Shown in pieces: positions 34,098 through 44,072 of a stretch of DNA of 61,265 nt. The DNA lies in contig JANWUR010000022.1 of the NCBI GenBank assembly GCA_024958655.1, forward strand, positions 1-61,265. Direction: 5' to 3'. Every line of letters starts with the position of its first letter. The first letter of the stretch is position 1. The position numbers were made by a program, and so were the translations under genes. The notes below the pieces were generated by a model. That model was not told the DNA's origin. It worked only from the letters and a program-made list of their open reading frames with translations, and made no database searches. This DNA is from Cyanobium sp. FGCU6 (GTDB taxonomy: Bacteria > Cyanobacteriota > Cyanobacteriia > PCC-6307 > Cyanobiaceae).

Positions 34098-36065
34098 ATG
34101 TCGCTGGCCGCCGGAGCCCCCCGGTCTGAGGTCGCCTGGACCGCTGACGCGGACGACACCAGGGCCCTGGCCCGGCGCAGCGACTGGAGTTCCCTCACCG
34201 GCCTCGAGCAGCTCTGGCCTGTGCTGGCCGACCGCCATGGCGAGCGGCTCGCCCTCGATGCTCCCCACGCCCAGTCGCCCGAGCAGATCAGCTATGCGGA
34301 GCTGAACAGGCGGATCGCGCAGGCTGCCGCAGGCTTCGCTGCCCTCGCTGTCGGTCCCGGCGACGTGGTGGCCCTGTTCGCCGAGAACGGTCCCCGCTGG
34401 TTCGTGGCCGATCAGGGGCTGATGCGCGCCGGTGCCGCCGATGCGGTGCGGGGCAGCAGCGCGCCGGTGGAGGAACTGCGTTACATCCTTGCCGACTGCG
34501 GGGCTGTGGGGCTGGTGGTCGAGAGCGCTGACCTGCTGGCCCAACTGGCGCTGGAGCCGGGCCTGGCGGAACGTCTGCGTTTCGTGGTGGTGCTCGAAGG
34601 GGAGGCCGGCCCCGGCCTGGCCGCCGGCCGGGGCCCCTGCCGCAGCTGGGAGGAGCTGCTGGCGTTGGGCCAGGCCGGGCCCTTGCCGCCGTCACCGCCG
34701 GCCGATCCGCAGCGCCTGGCCACGATCCTCTACACCTCCGGCACCACCGGCCAGCCCAAGGGGGTTCCCCTCACCCACGCCAACCTGTTGCACCAGCTGC
34801 GCCATCTCGGGGTGGCGGTGGCGCCCCTGCCCGGAGACCGGGTGTTGAGCGTGCTGCCGATCTGGCATTCCTACGAACGCAGCGCCGAATACTTCCTGCT
34901 CTCCTGTGGCTGCGCGCAGACCTACACCAATCTCCGCCACCTGCGCACCGACCTGCAGAAGGTGCGCCCCCAGTACCTGATCAGCGTGCCGCGTCTGTGG
35001 GAGGCGCTGCTTTCAGGTTTCGAGGACGCGATGGGCTCGATGCCGGCCGGCCGTCGCCGCCTGATCGAGGCGGCCCTGGCCAACAGCCGTGCCTATGGCC
35101 TGGGCCGGCGCATCGCGGCCGATCTCACCCTGGAACCGGAACCAGCCCTGCGACGGGGGCTGGCGGGGCTGAAGGCGGCCTTGCGCTGGCCCCTGCATCG
35201 CCTGGCCTCGGCACTGCTCTGGCCGAAGGTGCGCACCCAGCTGGTGGGTGGCGAGCTGCGTACGGCCATCAGCGGCGGCGGCGCCCTGCCGCTGCACGTG
35301 GATGCTTTCTTCGAAGCGATCGGCATCGAACTGCTGGTGGGCTACGGGCTCACCGAGACCAGTCCGGTGCTCACCTGCCGGCGCCCCTGGGCGAACCGGC
35401 GGGGCAGCGCCGGCCGGCCCCTGCCGGCCACGGCCCTGCGCATCGTCGATCCCGAGAGCGGCCGGCCCGTGGAGCCGGGGGGCCGGGGAGTCGTGCTGGC
35501 CAAGGGTCCCCAGGTGATGGGGGGCTACTTCGGCAAACCCGAGGCCACCGCCAGGGTGCTCGATGCCGAGGGCTGGTTCGACACCGGCGATCTCGGGCGG
35601 CTGCTGCCCGATGGCTCGCTGGTGCTCACCGGCCGGGCCAAGGACACGATCGTGCTCAGCAGCGGCGAGAACATCGAACCCGGCCCCCTTGAGGAGGCTC
35701 TGGCCGCCAGTCCGCTGGTGGAGCAGGTGATGCTGGTGGGCCAGGACCGCAAGCAGCTGGGCGCCCTGCTGGTGCCCCGGGCCGAGGCCCTGGAAGGCTT
35801 CGCGGCCGCCGCCGGCACCGCCGTGCCCGACCATGAACGGCCGCAGGACGTGGATCCGGCCCTGCTGCGGGCCCTGACCCGTGAGTTCAACAGGCTGTTG
35901 GCGGAGCGCCCGGGTTCGCGGCCCGACGAGCGTCTCGGAGGGGTTGCCCTGGTGGCCCCGTTCACGATCGAGAACGGCCTGCTCACCCAGACCCTCAAGC
36001 AGCGCCGCGACCGGATCACGGAGCGGGACCGGAGCGGGATCGCCGGGATCTATGGAGGAAGCTGA
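34098..36065 (+). CDS. aas: Long-chain acyl-ACP/CoA synthetase
   Basis: A 655-residue AMP-forming enzyme. ATP loop YTSGTTGQPKGVPLTH (about 215-230), then GYGLTETSPVL, WFDTGDLG and the lysine-bearing LTGRAKDTIVLSSGENIEP. In cyanobacteria the single such enzyme re-activates free fatty acids as acyl-ACP. Start ATG 34098 lies about 30 bp after lipB. Substrate range is inferred from the family. Confidence 0.9.
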   Translation: MSLAAGAPRSEVAWTADADDTRALARRSDWSSLTGLEQLWPVLADRHGERLALDAPHAQSPEQISYAELNRRIAQAAAGFAALAVGPGDVVALFAENGPRWFVADQGLMRAGAADAVRGSSAPVEELRYILADCGAVGLVVESADLLAQLALEPGLAERLRFVVVLEGEAGPGLAAGRGPCRSWEELLALGQAGPLPPSPPADPQRLATILYTSGTTGQPKGVPLTHANLLHQLRHLGVAVAPLPGDRVLSVLPIWHSYERSAEYFLLSCGCAQTYTNLRHLRTDLQKVRPQYLISVPRLWEALLSGFEDAMGSMPAGRRRLIEAALANSRAYGLGRRIAADLTLEPEPALRRGLAGLKAALRWPLHRLASALLWPKVRTQLVGGELRTAISGGGALPLHVDAFFEAIGIELLVGYGLTETSPVLTCRRPWANRRGSAGRPLPATALRIVDPESGRPVEPGGRGVVLAKGPQVMGGYFGKPEATARVLDAEGWFDTGDLGRLLPDGSLVLTGRAKDTIVLSSGENIEPGPLEEALAASPLVEQVMLVGQDRKQLGALLVPRAEALEGFAAAAGTAVPDHERPQDVDPALLRALTREFNRLLAERPGSRPDERLGGVALVAPFTIENGLLTQTLKQRRDRITERDRSGIAGIYGGS

Positions 36066-36156
36066 GCGATACGTTGGCCTCTGTTAACAGTTCAAGACGT
36101 TTCTCCCCTTCCCGGCCGCTTGCGGATAGTGATGAGGGATAATCCCCTAACTTAGC

Positions 36157-36714
36157 ATGGAATTGCAGTTCATGTGTACCAGAAGGAACGCTCCACTTGT
36201 CGGTTTTGTCAGTGCTGCCGTCGCACTTGTCTCCTCGGTGATTGCCGGATCCCCTGCTGGGGCCGTGACCATCAACGTGGGCGGATCTGACTGGAACGTC
36301 ACCGCCACTGACGTTCCAGGCTCCATCAATGTTGATACATTCAGGTCAACCTACATCTCATCCCAGCCCTGGAATGGGAATGAGAACACAGCGCGTGAGT
36401 TCGCCACGGCACTGGCTGGGCAGCTTGGCTATCCCAACCCACCGGCGTACAGCCCCTTGTTTGTGTATTCTGAACTCGCTCCTCCCCCCGGCAGTGGGCA
36501 GACCCTTTTCAATGCCGCAGGAAGTATATCTACTGGGGGAGTTTCTACTAATTTTCAACTCACTTATCCCACGACCACCACTTATAATATCGCCACAGCC
36601 ACTCAGGTCAACGCGGATCCCGTACCGGGTCCTCTTCCTGTGATCGGAGGTGTGGCGGCCTTCGGTTGGAGCCGTCGCCTGCGGCGTCGGATTTCTCTTG
36701 CTCCGAGGCCCTGA
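36157..36714 (+). CDS. Exported protein with PEP-CTERM-like C-terminal anchor
   Basis: A 185-residue protein with a signal peptide (about 15-38, LVGFVSAAVALVSSVIAGSP) and a beta-rich, Thr/Ser-rich body. The end, DPVPGPLPVIGGVAAFGWSR followed by RLRRRI, is the cyanobacterial form of the PEP-CTERM sorting tail: P-x-P-L-P, one membrane segment, basic cluster. It is probably processed by an exosortase and surface-attached. The next gene, HpsJ-like, begins 8 bp later. Confidence 0.78.
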   Translation: MELQFMCTRRNAPLVGFVSAAVALVSSVIAGSPAGAVTINVGGSDWNVTATDVPGSINVDTFRSTYISSQPWNGNENTAREFATALAGQLGYPNPPAYSPLFVYSELAPPPGSGQTLFNAAGSISTGGVSTNFQLTYPTTTTYNIATATQVNADPVPGPLPVIGGVAAFGWSRRLRRRISLAPRP

Positions 36715-36722
36715 GGGCCGGC

Positions 36723-37595
36723 GTGGGTTCCACGATCCGGCCCTCTTCCCCCGCGGGCGTTTCCGCAGCGCGCTTTCTCGCTCGTGCCTCGCAGGCCACA
36801 GGCATCATCTTTGCCGTTTCGGCGGCCTCGATGGTTCTGCCGTTGAGCCTGCTTGCCCCGGGCTGGCAACATCAGCAGATCGCCACCTTGGTGAACAATG
36901 GCGTCATTGCCCTGCTGTCGCTGGTGCTGATGGCCGTGGCCCACGCCCTCGATCCACGCAACTCCGGTGTGAAGCTGCTCCTGGGTCGTTTTCGTCGCTG
37001 GGCCGCCGCCGCCGCTCTTGGATATCTGCTGCTGGTTCCGCTGGCGATCTATTCCCTTGGCGGACAGATCGAGATCGAACAGCGCCAGGTGCTGCGCCAG
37101 CGGGAGCAGGTGAGCCGTCGCTACGACGCCATGGGCGACCTGATCGCCCGGGCTCCCACCGTGGAGGCCCTCCGGCTGGGACTGATCCAGATGGACGGCC
37201 CGGTGCTTGGAGCCGCCGACCTCGCCGAGCCTCTGCCCGCGCTGCGCCGCAGGCTCAGGGTTCTGCTCAAGCAGGGGCGGAGCCAGGTACTCGAACAGGT
37301 GAAACCAGTGGATCCAGCTCGGCGGATGCTCATGGTCCGCGAAACTGTGCGCCTGGCTGTCTCCTCGTTGGTGTTCGCAGCGGCATTTGCCGCTGGAGCC
37401 AGTCATGGCGAGTCTTCCGGCTCATTGCTCGGGGTGGTGCTGCGGCGTGCTGCCGCGATCGGCTACCGGTTCCGTGCCGCCACTGCCAAGCCTTCCCCCT
37501 CCACCCCCGACAAGCCGGTTCTCGACGACGCCACTTCCTCCGCCGGGAAAGTGCCGGTACGCACCCGCCGTCGCCGCAGGGTCAGACCTTCCTGA
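36723..37595 (+). CDS. HpsJ-like membrane protein
   Basis: A protein of about 290 residues from GTG 36723; an upstream TTG at 36666 is possible but would overlap the previous gene. Four membrane segments are visible (ATGIIFAVSAASMVLPLSLL, IALLSLVLMAVAHAL, AAAALGYLLLVPLAIYSLGG, VRLAVSSLVFAAAFAAGA), with a coiled segment in the middle. HpsJ proteins belong to polysaccharide and surface functions of cyanobacteria. Translation is probably coupled to the sorted protein upstream. Confidence 0.75.
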   Translation: MGSTIRPSSPAGVSAARFLARASQATGIIFAVSAASMVLPLSLLAPGWQHQQIATLVNNGVIALLSLVLMAVAHALDPRNSGVKLLLGRFRRWAAAAALGYLLLVPLAIYSLGGQIEIEQRQVLRQREQVSRRYDAMGDLIARAPTVEALRLGLIQMDGPVLGAADLAEPLPALRRRLRVLLKQGRSQVLEQVKPVDPARRMLMVRETVRLAVSSLVFAAAFAAGASHGESSGSLLGVVLRRAAAIGYRFRAATAKPSPSTPDKPVLDDATSSAGKVPVRTRRRRRVRPS

Positions 37596-37664
37596 GCCCA
37601 TCGGGCCTGTCCGTTGACCGTCCGGCCGTCGGCCTGACAACCTCATCCCAGTTCCTCCCTTCCC

Positions 37665-38108
37665 ATGGCCGACGCCACAACCTTGAGCATCAAGCGTTCG
37701 ATCACCGTGCGGGCCGTGGTCACTCCTCGCTGGAAGGAGGATGCCGAGCGGGAGCTGAGCAATGCCATCAGCGGTGTGGATCAGCAGCTGGCCCAGCTCG
37801 AGCAGGAGGGTCAGAGCCTGATCGAGGAGATCCGGCGCCAGAGTGCCAATCCGCTCGACCCTCGGGTGCAGGAGCAGGTGGGCTCGGTGCAGCAGCAGGT
37901 GGCGGCCAAACGGGCTGAGCTGGAGGAACAGAAGCGCCAGATGCTCGAGCAGCAGCGTCAGGTGCGCGAGCTGGAGCTCGAGCAGATCGTGGAACAGGGG
38001 CAGCTCGAGAGCTTCTGTGACGTGACGGTGGGCGACAACCTGGTGCAGAAGCTGCAGGTGGCGGTGCTGGTGCGCGATGGCGTGATCCAGGCGATCGAAG
38101 GCGCCTGA
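37665..38108 (+). CDS. YlqD-family coiled-coil protein
   Basis: A 147-residue protein. A beta-rich start (SIKRSITVRAVVTPRWKEDA) is followed by a long coiled coil (about 30-110, rich in Q, E and L) and a short globular end (DVTVGDNLVQKLQVAVLVRDG). This is the YlqD layout, of unknown function. Immediately upstream of the pyruvate dehydrogenase E2 gene. Confidence 0.82.
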   Translation: MADATTLSIKRSITVRAVVTPRWKEDAERELSNAISGVDQQLAQLEQEGQSLIEEIRRQSANPLDPRVQEQVGSVQQQVAAKRAELEEQKRQMLEQQRQVRELELEQIVEQGQLESFCDVTVGDNLVQKLQVAVLVRDGVIQAIEGA

Positions 38109-38167
38109 GCGCAAGGGGAGCGCCCCTGTCGCCGCTTAAAATCCCCCGAACCGCGCGGGCTCCTCCG

Positions 38168-39517
38168 TTGGCCACCCACGAAATCTTCATGCCCGCCCTC
38201 TCCTCCACGATGACGGAGGGCAAGATCGTGGAATGGCTCAAGAAACCCGGCGACCGCGTGGAGCGCGGTGAGTCGGTGCTCGTGGTGGAGTCGGACAAGG
38301 CCGACATGGATGTGGAATCCTTCAACGAAGGCTTTCTGGCGGCCGTGCTGATGCCCGCCGGCGGCACCGCTCCGGTGGGCGAGACCATCGGCCTGATCGT
38401 CGAGAGCGAGGCGGAGATCGCCGAGGTGCAGGCCAACGCCCCCGCTGCTCCTGCCGCCGCCGCTCCTGTTGCGGCTCCGCCCGCTCCTGCCCCCCCGGCT
38501 CCGGCCGTCGCCCCCGCACCAGTGGCCCCGGCCCCGCTTGCTGCCGCCCCTGCACCCACCCCGGTTGCCGCTCCTGTGGCGGTGGCCCGCGCTGATGGTC
38601 GTCTGGTGGCCACGCCCCGGGCCCGCAAACTGGCGGCTCAGCTCGGTGTCGATCTGGCCGGAGTCCGGGGCAGCGGTCCCCATGGCCGGATCCAGGCGGA
38701 GGACGTGGAGCGGGCGGGTGGTCAGCCGGTGAGCCTGCCGCGGGTGGCGGAGGGCAGTGGCCCGGCTGTTCTCGCGGCGTCCGGCAACGGCAGCGGGGCC
38801 GCCGCTGCGCCTGTCGCCCCAGCCGGCCAGGCGTTCGGTGCAGCCGGGGAGACGGTGCCGTTCAACACCCTGCAGCAGGCGGTCAACCGCAACATGGCGG
38901 CCAGCCTGCAGGTGCCCTGCTTCCGGGTGGGCTACACGATCACCACCGACAAACTCGATGCCTTCTACAAATCGGTGAAGGCCAAGGGCGTCACCATGAC
39001 CGCCCTGCTGGCCAAGGCCGTGGGCGTGGTGCTGGCCCGCCACCCGCAGGTGAATGCGGCCACCACCGAGGCCGGCATGGCCTATCCGGCTGCGGTGAAC
39101 GTGGCCGTGGCCGTGGCCATGGAAGACGGCGGCCTGATCACGCCGGTGCTGGCCGCCGCCGACCGCACCGACATCTACGCGCTGGCGCGCAACTGGGCCG
39201 ACCTGGTGGAGCGGGCCCGGGCCAAGCAGCTCAAGCCCGAGGAGTACAGCACCGGCACCTTCACCCTCTCCAACCTGGGGATGTTCGGGGTGGATCGCTT
39301 CGACGCCATCCTCCCCCCCGGAACGGGCGCGATCCTGGCGGTGGCCGCCTCCCGACCCACGGTTGTGGCGGGCAAGGATGGCTCGATCGCCGTGAAGCGC
39401 CAGATGCAGGTGAATCTCACCTGCGACCACCGGGTGGTGTATGGCTCCCATGCCGCCGCCTTCCTCAAGGACCTGGCGGAGCTGATCGAGACGGCGCCCG
39501 AGAGCCTTGCCTTCTGA
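38168..39517 (+). CDS. pdhC: Pyruvate dehydrogenase E2 (dihydrolipoamide acetyltransferase)
   Basis: A 449-residue protein from a TTG start. A lipoyl domain covers residues 1-76, with the lysine in [12 protein letters not shown]. An Ala-Pro linker runs from about 90 to 140, then a peripheral subunit-binding domain ([19 protein letters not shown]), and the catalytic domain from about 215, ending [19 protein letters not shown]. The Y in DHRVVYG, where most E2s have D, is normal for the cyanobacterial and plastid branch. It makes acetyl-CoA with E1 and E3. Confidence 0.95.
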   Translation: MATHEIFMPALSSTMTEGKIVEWLKKPGDRVERGESVLVVESDKADMDVESFNEGFLAAVLMPAGGTAPVGETIGLIVESEAEIAEVQANAPAAPAAAAPVAAPPAPAPPAPAVAPAPVAPAPLAAAPAPTPVAAPVAVARADGRLVATPRARKLAAQLGVDLAGVRGSGPHGRIQAEDVERAGGQPVSLPRVAEGSGPAVLAASGNGSGAAAAPVAPAGQAFGAAGETVPFNTLQQAVNRNMAASLQVPCFRVGYTITTDKLDAFYKSVKAKGVTMTALLAKAVGVVLARHPQVNAATTEAGMAYPAAVNVAVAVAMEDGGLITPVLAAADRTDIYALARNWADLVERARAKQLKPEEYSTGTFTLSNLGMFGVDRFDAILPPGTGAILAVAASRPTVVAGKDGSIAVKRQMQVNLTCDHRVVYGSHAAAFLKDLAELIETAPESLAF

Positions 39518-40655
39518 GACCGGAGGGGTCGATCCCTCCGACTCCGACCTGCGCCTCTCCAGCTACGACTTCGCCCTGCCGCCGGAGCGGATTGCCCAGC
39601 GGCCGGTGGAGCCCCGCCATGCCGCCCGGCTGCTGGTGGTGGATCCCCCGGATGCGGGGCCTCCGCCCCAGGCCCGTCATCTCAGCGCCTGGGATCTGCA
39701 GCACGAACTCCGGCCCGGTGATCTGCTGGTGGTGAATGACACCCGGGTGCTGAGGGCCCGGCTGGAGGCGCGGCGGCCCGCAGGTGGTGCGGTGGAGCTG
39801 CTGGTGCTGGAGCCCTGGCCGGGCGGGCAGGGCCAGTGGCTCTGTCTGGCCAGGCCCGCCAAGAAGCTGCGGCACGGAGACAGTCTGGAGGTGGTGGCCG
39901 ACGGCCAGCCGCCACTGACGGTGCAGGTGGTGGGCAGCGATCCCGCCACCGGCGGCCGCATCGTGCAGTTCCCGGTGCAGTTCGGCGATGCGGCTGCCCT
40001 CGAACCCCTGCTGCTGCGCTACGGCGCGATCCCTCTGCCGCCTTACATCCACGAGCACGACGCCAGCGACAACGAGCGCTACCAGACCCGCTACGCCGCC
40101 CGTCCCGGGGCCGTGGCCGCCCCCACCGCCGGCCTGCACCTCAGCGATGAGCTGCTGGCGGCGATCCAGGCGCGTGGGGTGAAGCTGGCCACCACCACCC
40201 TGCACGTGGGTCTGGGCACGTTCCGGCCGATCGAAACCGAAGATCTGAGCGCTCTGGAGCTCCACAGCGAGTGGGTGGAGGTGAGCCCGGCGCTGGTGGA
40301 GGCGGTGGCGGCCTGCCGGGCGCGCGGAGGCCGGGTGATCGCCATCGGCACCACCTCGGTGCGCAGCCTGGAGGCGGTGGCCCAGCTGCACGGCGGCGAG
40401 CTCTGCCCCCACACCGGTCCTGTGAATCTGGTGATCCAGCCGGGCTATCGCTTCGCCGTGGTGCAGGGCCTGCTCACCAACTTCCACCTGCCGAAGAGCT
40501 CGCTGCTGCTGCTGGTGAGCGCCCTGATCGGCCGCGAGCGTCTGCTGGCCCTCTACGCCGAGGCGATCGAGCGCCGGTACCGCTTCTTCTCCTATGGCGA
40601 TGCCATGTGGATCGCGCCGGAGGCGGTGCTGGCGGCAGCGCGGCCGGGGCCATGA
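39507..40655 (+). CDS. queA: tRNA preQ1(34) S-adenosylmethionine ribosyltransferase-isomerase
   Basis: A 382-residue enzyme of queuosine synthesis. Key stretches are [56 protein letters not shown] and [17 protein letters not shown]. The TTG start (39507) overlaps the E2 gene by 11 bp; the exact start is uncertain. The gene ends at a hairpin shared with sodB. Confidence 0.94.
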   Translation: MPSETGGVDPSDSDLRLSSYDFALPPERIAQRPVEPRHAARLLVVDPPDAGPPPQARHLSAWDLQHELRPGDLLVVNDTRVLRARLEARRPAGGAVELLVLEPWPGGQGQWLCLARPAKKLRHGDSLEVVADGQPPLTVQVVGSDPATGGRIVQFPVQFGDAAALEPLLLRYGAIPLPPYIHEHDASDNERYQTRYAARPGAVAAPTAGLHLSDELLAAIQARGVKLATTTLHVGLGTFRPIETEDLSALELHSEWVEVSPALVEAVAACRARGGRVIAIGTTSVRSLEAVAQLHGGELCPHTGPVNLVIQPGYRFAVVQGLLTNFHLPKSSLLLLVSALIGRERLLALYAEAIERRYRFFSYGDAMWIAPEAVLAAARPGP

Positions 40656-40682
40656 AAAAGCCCCCGGGGATCCCAGGGGCTG
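40655..40682 (-). terminator. Terminator of sodB (bidirectional hairpin)
   Basis: On the minus strand AGCCCC, a 10-base middle, then GGGGGCT followed by TTTTTC. It lies between the converging queA and sodB genes. Confidence 0.8.
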
Positions 40683-40704
40683 ATGGTTGCTGCGGCAGCG
40701 CCGA

Positions 40705-41304
40705 TCAGGCCGCGGCCAGGTTGGCGGCCACGAAGTCCCAGTTCACCAGTTTGTCGAGGAAGGTGGTGATGTAGTCGGGACGGCGGTTCTGGTAGTCGAG
40801 ATAGTAGGCGTGCTCCCACACATCCATGGTGAGCAGGGCCTTCTGGCCGTGGGCCAGGGGCAGATCGGCGTTGCCGGTCTTGGTGACCTTGAGGGTGCCG
40901 CCATCGAGCACCAGCCAGGCCCAGCCGCTGCCGAACTGGGTGGCGCCGGCCGCCTTGAACGCTTCAACGAACTTCTCGAAGCTGCCGAAGTCGGCGTTGA
41001 TCTTCTCGAGCAGGGCGCCGCTGGGGGTGCCGCCGCCGCCTGGCTTCATGCACTGCCAGTAGAAGCTGTGGTTCCACACCTGGGCGGCGTTGTTGAACAC
41101 GCCGGCTTTGGCGGCATCACCGGCAACGGCGGTGATGGTGTCTTCCAGGCTCTTGGTTTCCAGGTCGGTGCCGGCCACCAGGTTGTTCAGGTTGGTGACG
41201 TAGGCGTTGTGGTGCTTGCCGTGGTGGAACTCCAGCGTCTGGCGGGAGATGTTGGGCTCGAGCGCATCGAGGCCGTAGGGCAGTTCGGGCAGCGTGTGAG
41301 CCAT
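40705..41304 (-). CDS. sodB: Iron superoxide dismutase
   Basis: A 199-residue enzyme. Metal ligands are in [20 protein letters not shown] and [33 protein letters not shown] is typical of the iron rather than manganese type. It removes superoxide in the cytosol. Start at ATG 41304. Confidence 0.96.
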   Translation of the reverse strand: MAHTLPELPYGLDALEPNISRQTLEFHHGKHHNAYVTNLNNLVAGTDLETKSLEDTITAVAGDAAKAGVFNNAAQVWNHSFYWQCMKPGGGGTPSGALLEKINADFGSFEKFVEAFKAAGATQFGSGWAWLVLDGGTLKVTKTGNADLPLAHGQKALLTMDVWEHAYYLDYQNRRPDYITTFLDKLVNWDFVAANLAAA

Positions 41305-41395
41305 GGAACGGGGAGGAGTGCTGGATGAAACCCGGCCAGGTGCCGGAGGCGCGCGCATCCTAACGAGCGCCTCCCGGGGCGAGGCTCAGCGGCCC

Positions 41396-42040
41396 TCAGC
41401 CGCCGATGCGCAGCAGCTCCACCTCAAAGACCAGGGTGGCGTTGGGGGGAATCACGCCGCCGGCGCCGCGTTCGCCATAGGCCAGGTCGGGGGGGATCAC
41501 CAGCCGGCGCTTGCCGCCGACCCGCATGCCGGCCACGCCTTCATCCCAGCCCTTGATCACCCGGCCACCGCCGAGGGGGAAGCTGAAGGGGCCGCGGCCG
41601 TAGCTGGCGTCGAACTCACGGCCATCGGTGAGGGTGCCGCGGTAATGCACCTGCACGGTCTGCCCCGGCTGGGCCTCTGCGCCGGTGCCGACCACCAGAT
41701 CGGTGATGCGCAGGCCGCTGGGGGTGACGGTTTCCCTGGGAGCCTCCATCGATCCTCCGAGGGCACCGGCCTGGGCGAGGTCGGCGGCGTCGCCTGTGGG
41801 GGAAGTGGGGGCCATGGTGAACAGGGTGGGGTTGCGGTCGTCGGGGTCGAGCTCGAGCGGCGAGCTGATCGCCGCCGGGGCGGCAGGCGTGCGGGCCGCG
41901 GCGGGCTCGGCCCTCGTGATCGCCGCCTCGGCGATGGGCGGGGCGGCGGCGGCCATCGGTGTGGGAGACACCAGCTGGCTGACGAGGGCCACCAGGAGGC
42001 AGGCCACGCAGACCGCCGAACTGATCAGAATGTCGCGCAT
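41396..42040 (-). CDS. FKBP-type peptidyl-prolyl isomerase, exported
   Basis: A 214-residue protein with an N-terminal membrane anchor or signal peptide (residues 1-25), an Ala-rich linker to about 100, and one FKBP domain: [59 protein letters not shown]. It speeds proline isomerisation in extracytoplasmic proteins. Confidence 0.94.
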   Translation of the reverse strand: MRDILISSAVCVACLLVALVSQLVSPTPMAAAAPPIAEAAITRAEPAAARTPAAPAAISSPLELDPDDRNPTLFTMAPTSPTGDAADLAQAGALGGSMEAPRETVTPSGLRITDLVVGTGAEAQPGQTVQVHYRGTLTDGREFDASYGRGPFSFPLGGGRVIKGWDEGVAGMRVGGKRRLVIPPDLAYGERGAGGVIPPNATLVFEVELLRIGG

Positions 42041-42109
42041 GCCGGCTCCCGGCGAGGTCGGAGGGATTCTGCCAGCCCTCCCCCGCCGGAGGGGCGTGCC
42101 GCCGCCGCC

Positions 42110-42475
42110 TCAGTCGGGCGGGAAGTCGGTGTCCTGCAGCGGCGCCACATCGGCGGTGCCGCGCTGGCGCATCATCCGCTCCAGCCGGTCGATGCGGCCG
42201 CGCAGCTCGTCGAGCTCCCGCTGGCGCGCCAGTCCCAGGTCGTGCAGCAGCTGGTCGCGGTTGCGCTCCAGCTGGCGTTCGGCCTGCTGTTCCACCTCCG
42301 GCGATTCGCCCCGCAGGGCCCTCAGCACGTCGTCAACCAGGGCCGGCGCCTGGTTCGGATCGACGCGGCCGCTGCGCACCCAGTCCTGGCTGACGCTGCG
42401 CAGTCGGTCGGCCACCAGCGTGGTGGTGCCGAGGCCGCGGAGCAGCAGCATCTGCAGCAGATTGCCCTGGTCCAT
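42110..42475 (-). CDS. Phasin-like coiled-coil protein
   Basis: A 121-residue protein, start ATG 42475. It begins MDQGNLLQMLLLRGLGTTTL and ends in a coiled coil (RELDELRGRIDRLERMMRQR). The pattern resembles PhaF-like phasins or regulators, but no polyhydroxyalkanoate genes are near. Function unproven. Confidence 0.65.
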   Translation of the reverse strand: MDQGNLLQMLLLRGLGTTTLVADRLRSVSQDWVRSGRVDPNQAPALVDDVLRALRGESPEVEQQAERQLERNRDQLLHDLGLARQRELDELRGRIDRLERMMRQRGTADVAPLQDTDFPPD

Positions 42476-42590
42476 GGTCGTGGGGTCCTCGTGGGGGAAG
42501 CGATGGGAGGAGCGGTGCCGGGGCAGATGCCGTCGACCTCCACCCTGTAGGGTTGCCCTCCGAGATTGGCCGTTTCCCGGCGGGGGGGCC

Positions 42591-44072
42591 ATGGGCGATG
42601 ACCGGCGTCTGCGCTGGACGGTCGCCCTGGCCGCCGGCGCCGTGGCGGGCCTGGCCCTGCCGCCGATCGGCCTGCCGCCGCTGCTCTGGCCGGCCCTGGC
42701 GGTGCTCTGGAGCCTGGCCGGTTCTCCCTCCCGTGCCGTCTGTGGCGGCAGCGGGTTTCTCTGGGGTCTGGCGGCGGTGCTGGCGAGCCATCACTGGCTG
42801 CTCTGGCTCCATCCCCTCGACTGGGTCGGGGTGCCAGGGCCCCTGAGCCTGCCCCTGTGCCTGCTGATCTGGCTGCTCTGCGGCCTGGCCGGTGGGCTGT
42901 TGGTGGCTCTCTGGGCCCTGGGGGTGCGACGGTTGGATCCGCGCCGCCCTGCCAGCGTTGTGATCGGCGTCACGGTCTGGGGTCTGATGGAGGTGTTGCT
43001 GGCTCGCGGCCCTCTGTTCTGGATCGGTCTGGGGAGTTCCCCCCTGCCCGGCGACCCCTCCCTGGCCCAGCTGGCCAGGCTCACGGGGGCGGGGGGCATC
43101 GCCGCTCTGCAGCTGGCCATCGGCTGGTGTCTCTGGCGCCTGGTGGTGGCCCGGCCCCGGGGGCCGGTGGCGGCCGCGGGCCTGGCGCTGCTGCTGGCGG
43201 GCCATGCTCCCGCCCTGGCGGCGGTGATCGAGGAACGGCCCGGCGAAGCGGGGCCAGCCGAACGGGTGCTGCTGGTGCAGCCGGCGATTCCCACCCGCCG
43301 CAAGTTCGAGGCCCCGGAGCAGCGCCGCTGGCGGATGCAGCTGGAGGAGGCCCAGCGCCGCCACCGCGCACCGGAGGTGGATGTCCTGGTGCTGCCCGAA
43401 GGGTCGCTGCTGCAGGGGGAGCCGCTGCCGCTCCTGGCCGGAGCGGAGGTGCTGGCCGGTGGATTCCGCCGGCAGGGGGAGGAACTGCGCAGCAGCCTGC
43501 TGCGCTTCGAGCCGGGCGAGCGGGATCCGGATGGGGCCGTCGACAAGCACCGGTTGGTGCCGCTGGGGGAGTGGGTGCCGCTGACGGGCCTGCTGCGCTG
43601 GAGCGGCCTTTCGGCGGTGGGGGGGATTTCCCCCGGCGGGCCGTCGCGGCTGCTGCCGCGGCCGAGCGGCGCCGTGGCCGCCGCCATCTGCTACGAGATC
43701 GCCGACGGCCACGGTTTGGCGGCTGCCAGCCGGGAGGGGGCCCGCTGGCTGGTGGCCAGCGCCAACCTCGATCCTTATCCGCTGCTGCTGCAGCGGCAGT
43801 ACGAGGCCCTGGCCAGGCTGCGGGCGATCGAGACCGGCCGCTGGCTGGTGAGCGCCGCCAACACCGGCCCGAGCCTGCTGGTGGATGCGGAGGGCGGGGT
43901 ACGCCGGCGCCTGGCCGCCGGCATTCCCACCAGTGCCGTGGTGACGGTGCGTCAGCGCACCGCCCTCACCCCTTACAGCCACTGGGGCGAGGCGCCGCTG
44001 TGGCTGCTGTTGGTCGGTTCCCTGTCGGTGCGGTTCCGTCCGGGCTCGCCGGCCTCATCGGCAGGCCCGTAG
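42591..44072 (+). CDS. lnt: Apolipoprotein N-acyltransferase
   Basis: A 493-residue enzyme: about six N-terminal membrane segments, then a nitrilase-like domain. The catalytic triad is E (VLPEGSLLQG), K (AVDKHRLVPLGEW) and C (AAAICYEIADG). It adds the third acyl chain to lipoproteins in the plasma membrane. The open frame runs far upstream, but ATG 42591 fits the family length. Confidence 0.95.
   Translation: MGDDRRLRWTVALAAGAVAGLALPPIGLPPLLWPALAVLWSLAGSPSRAVCGGSGFLWGLAAVLASHHWLLWLHPLDWVGVPGPLSLPLCLLIWLLCGLAGGLLVALWALGVRRLDPRRPASVVIGVTVWGLMEVLLARGPLFWIGLGSSPLPGDPSLAQLARLTGAGGIAALQLAIGWCLWRLVVARPRGPVAAAGLALLLAGHAPALAAVIEERPGEAGPAERVLLVQPAIPTRRKFEAPEQRRWRMQLEEAQRRHRAPEVDVLVLPEGSLLQGEPLPLLAGAEVLAGGFRRQGEELRSSLLRFEPGERDPDGAVDKHRLVPLGEWVPLTGLLRWSGLSAVGGISPGGPSRLLPRPSGAVAAAICYEIADGHGLAAASREGARWLVASANLDPYPLLLQRQYEALARLRAIETGRWLVSAANTGPSLLVDAEGGVRRRLAAGIPTSAVVTVRQRTALTPYSHWGEAPLWLLLVGSLSVRFRPGSPASSAGP

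Noticed and set aside
36666..36722. TTG 36666 as the start of the HpsJ-like gene
   Set aside because: It would overlap the PEP-CTERM-like gene by 49 bp. GTG 36723 gives normal spacing.
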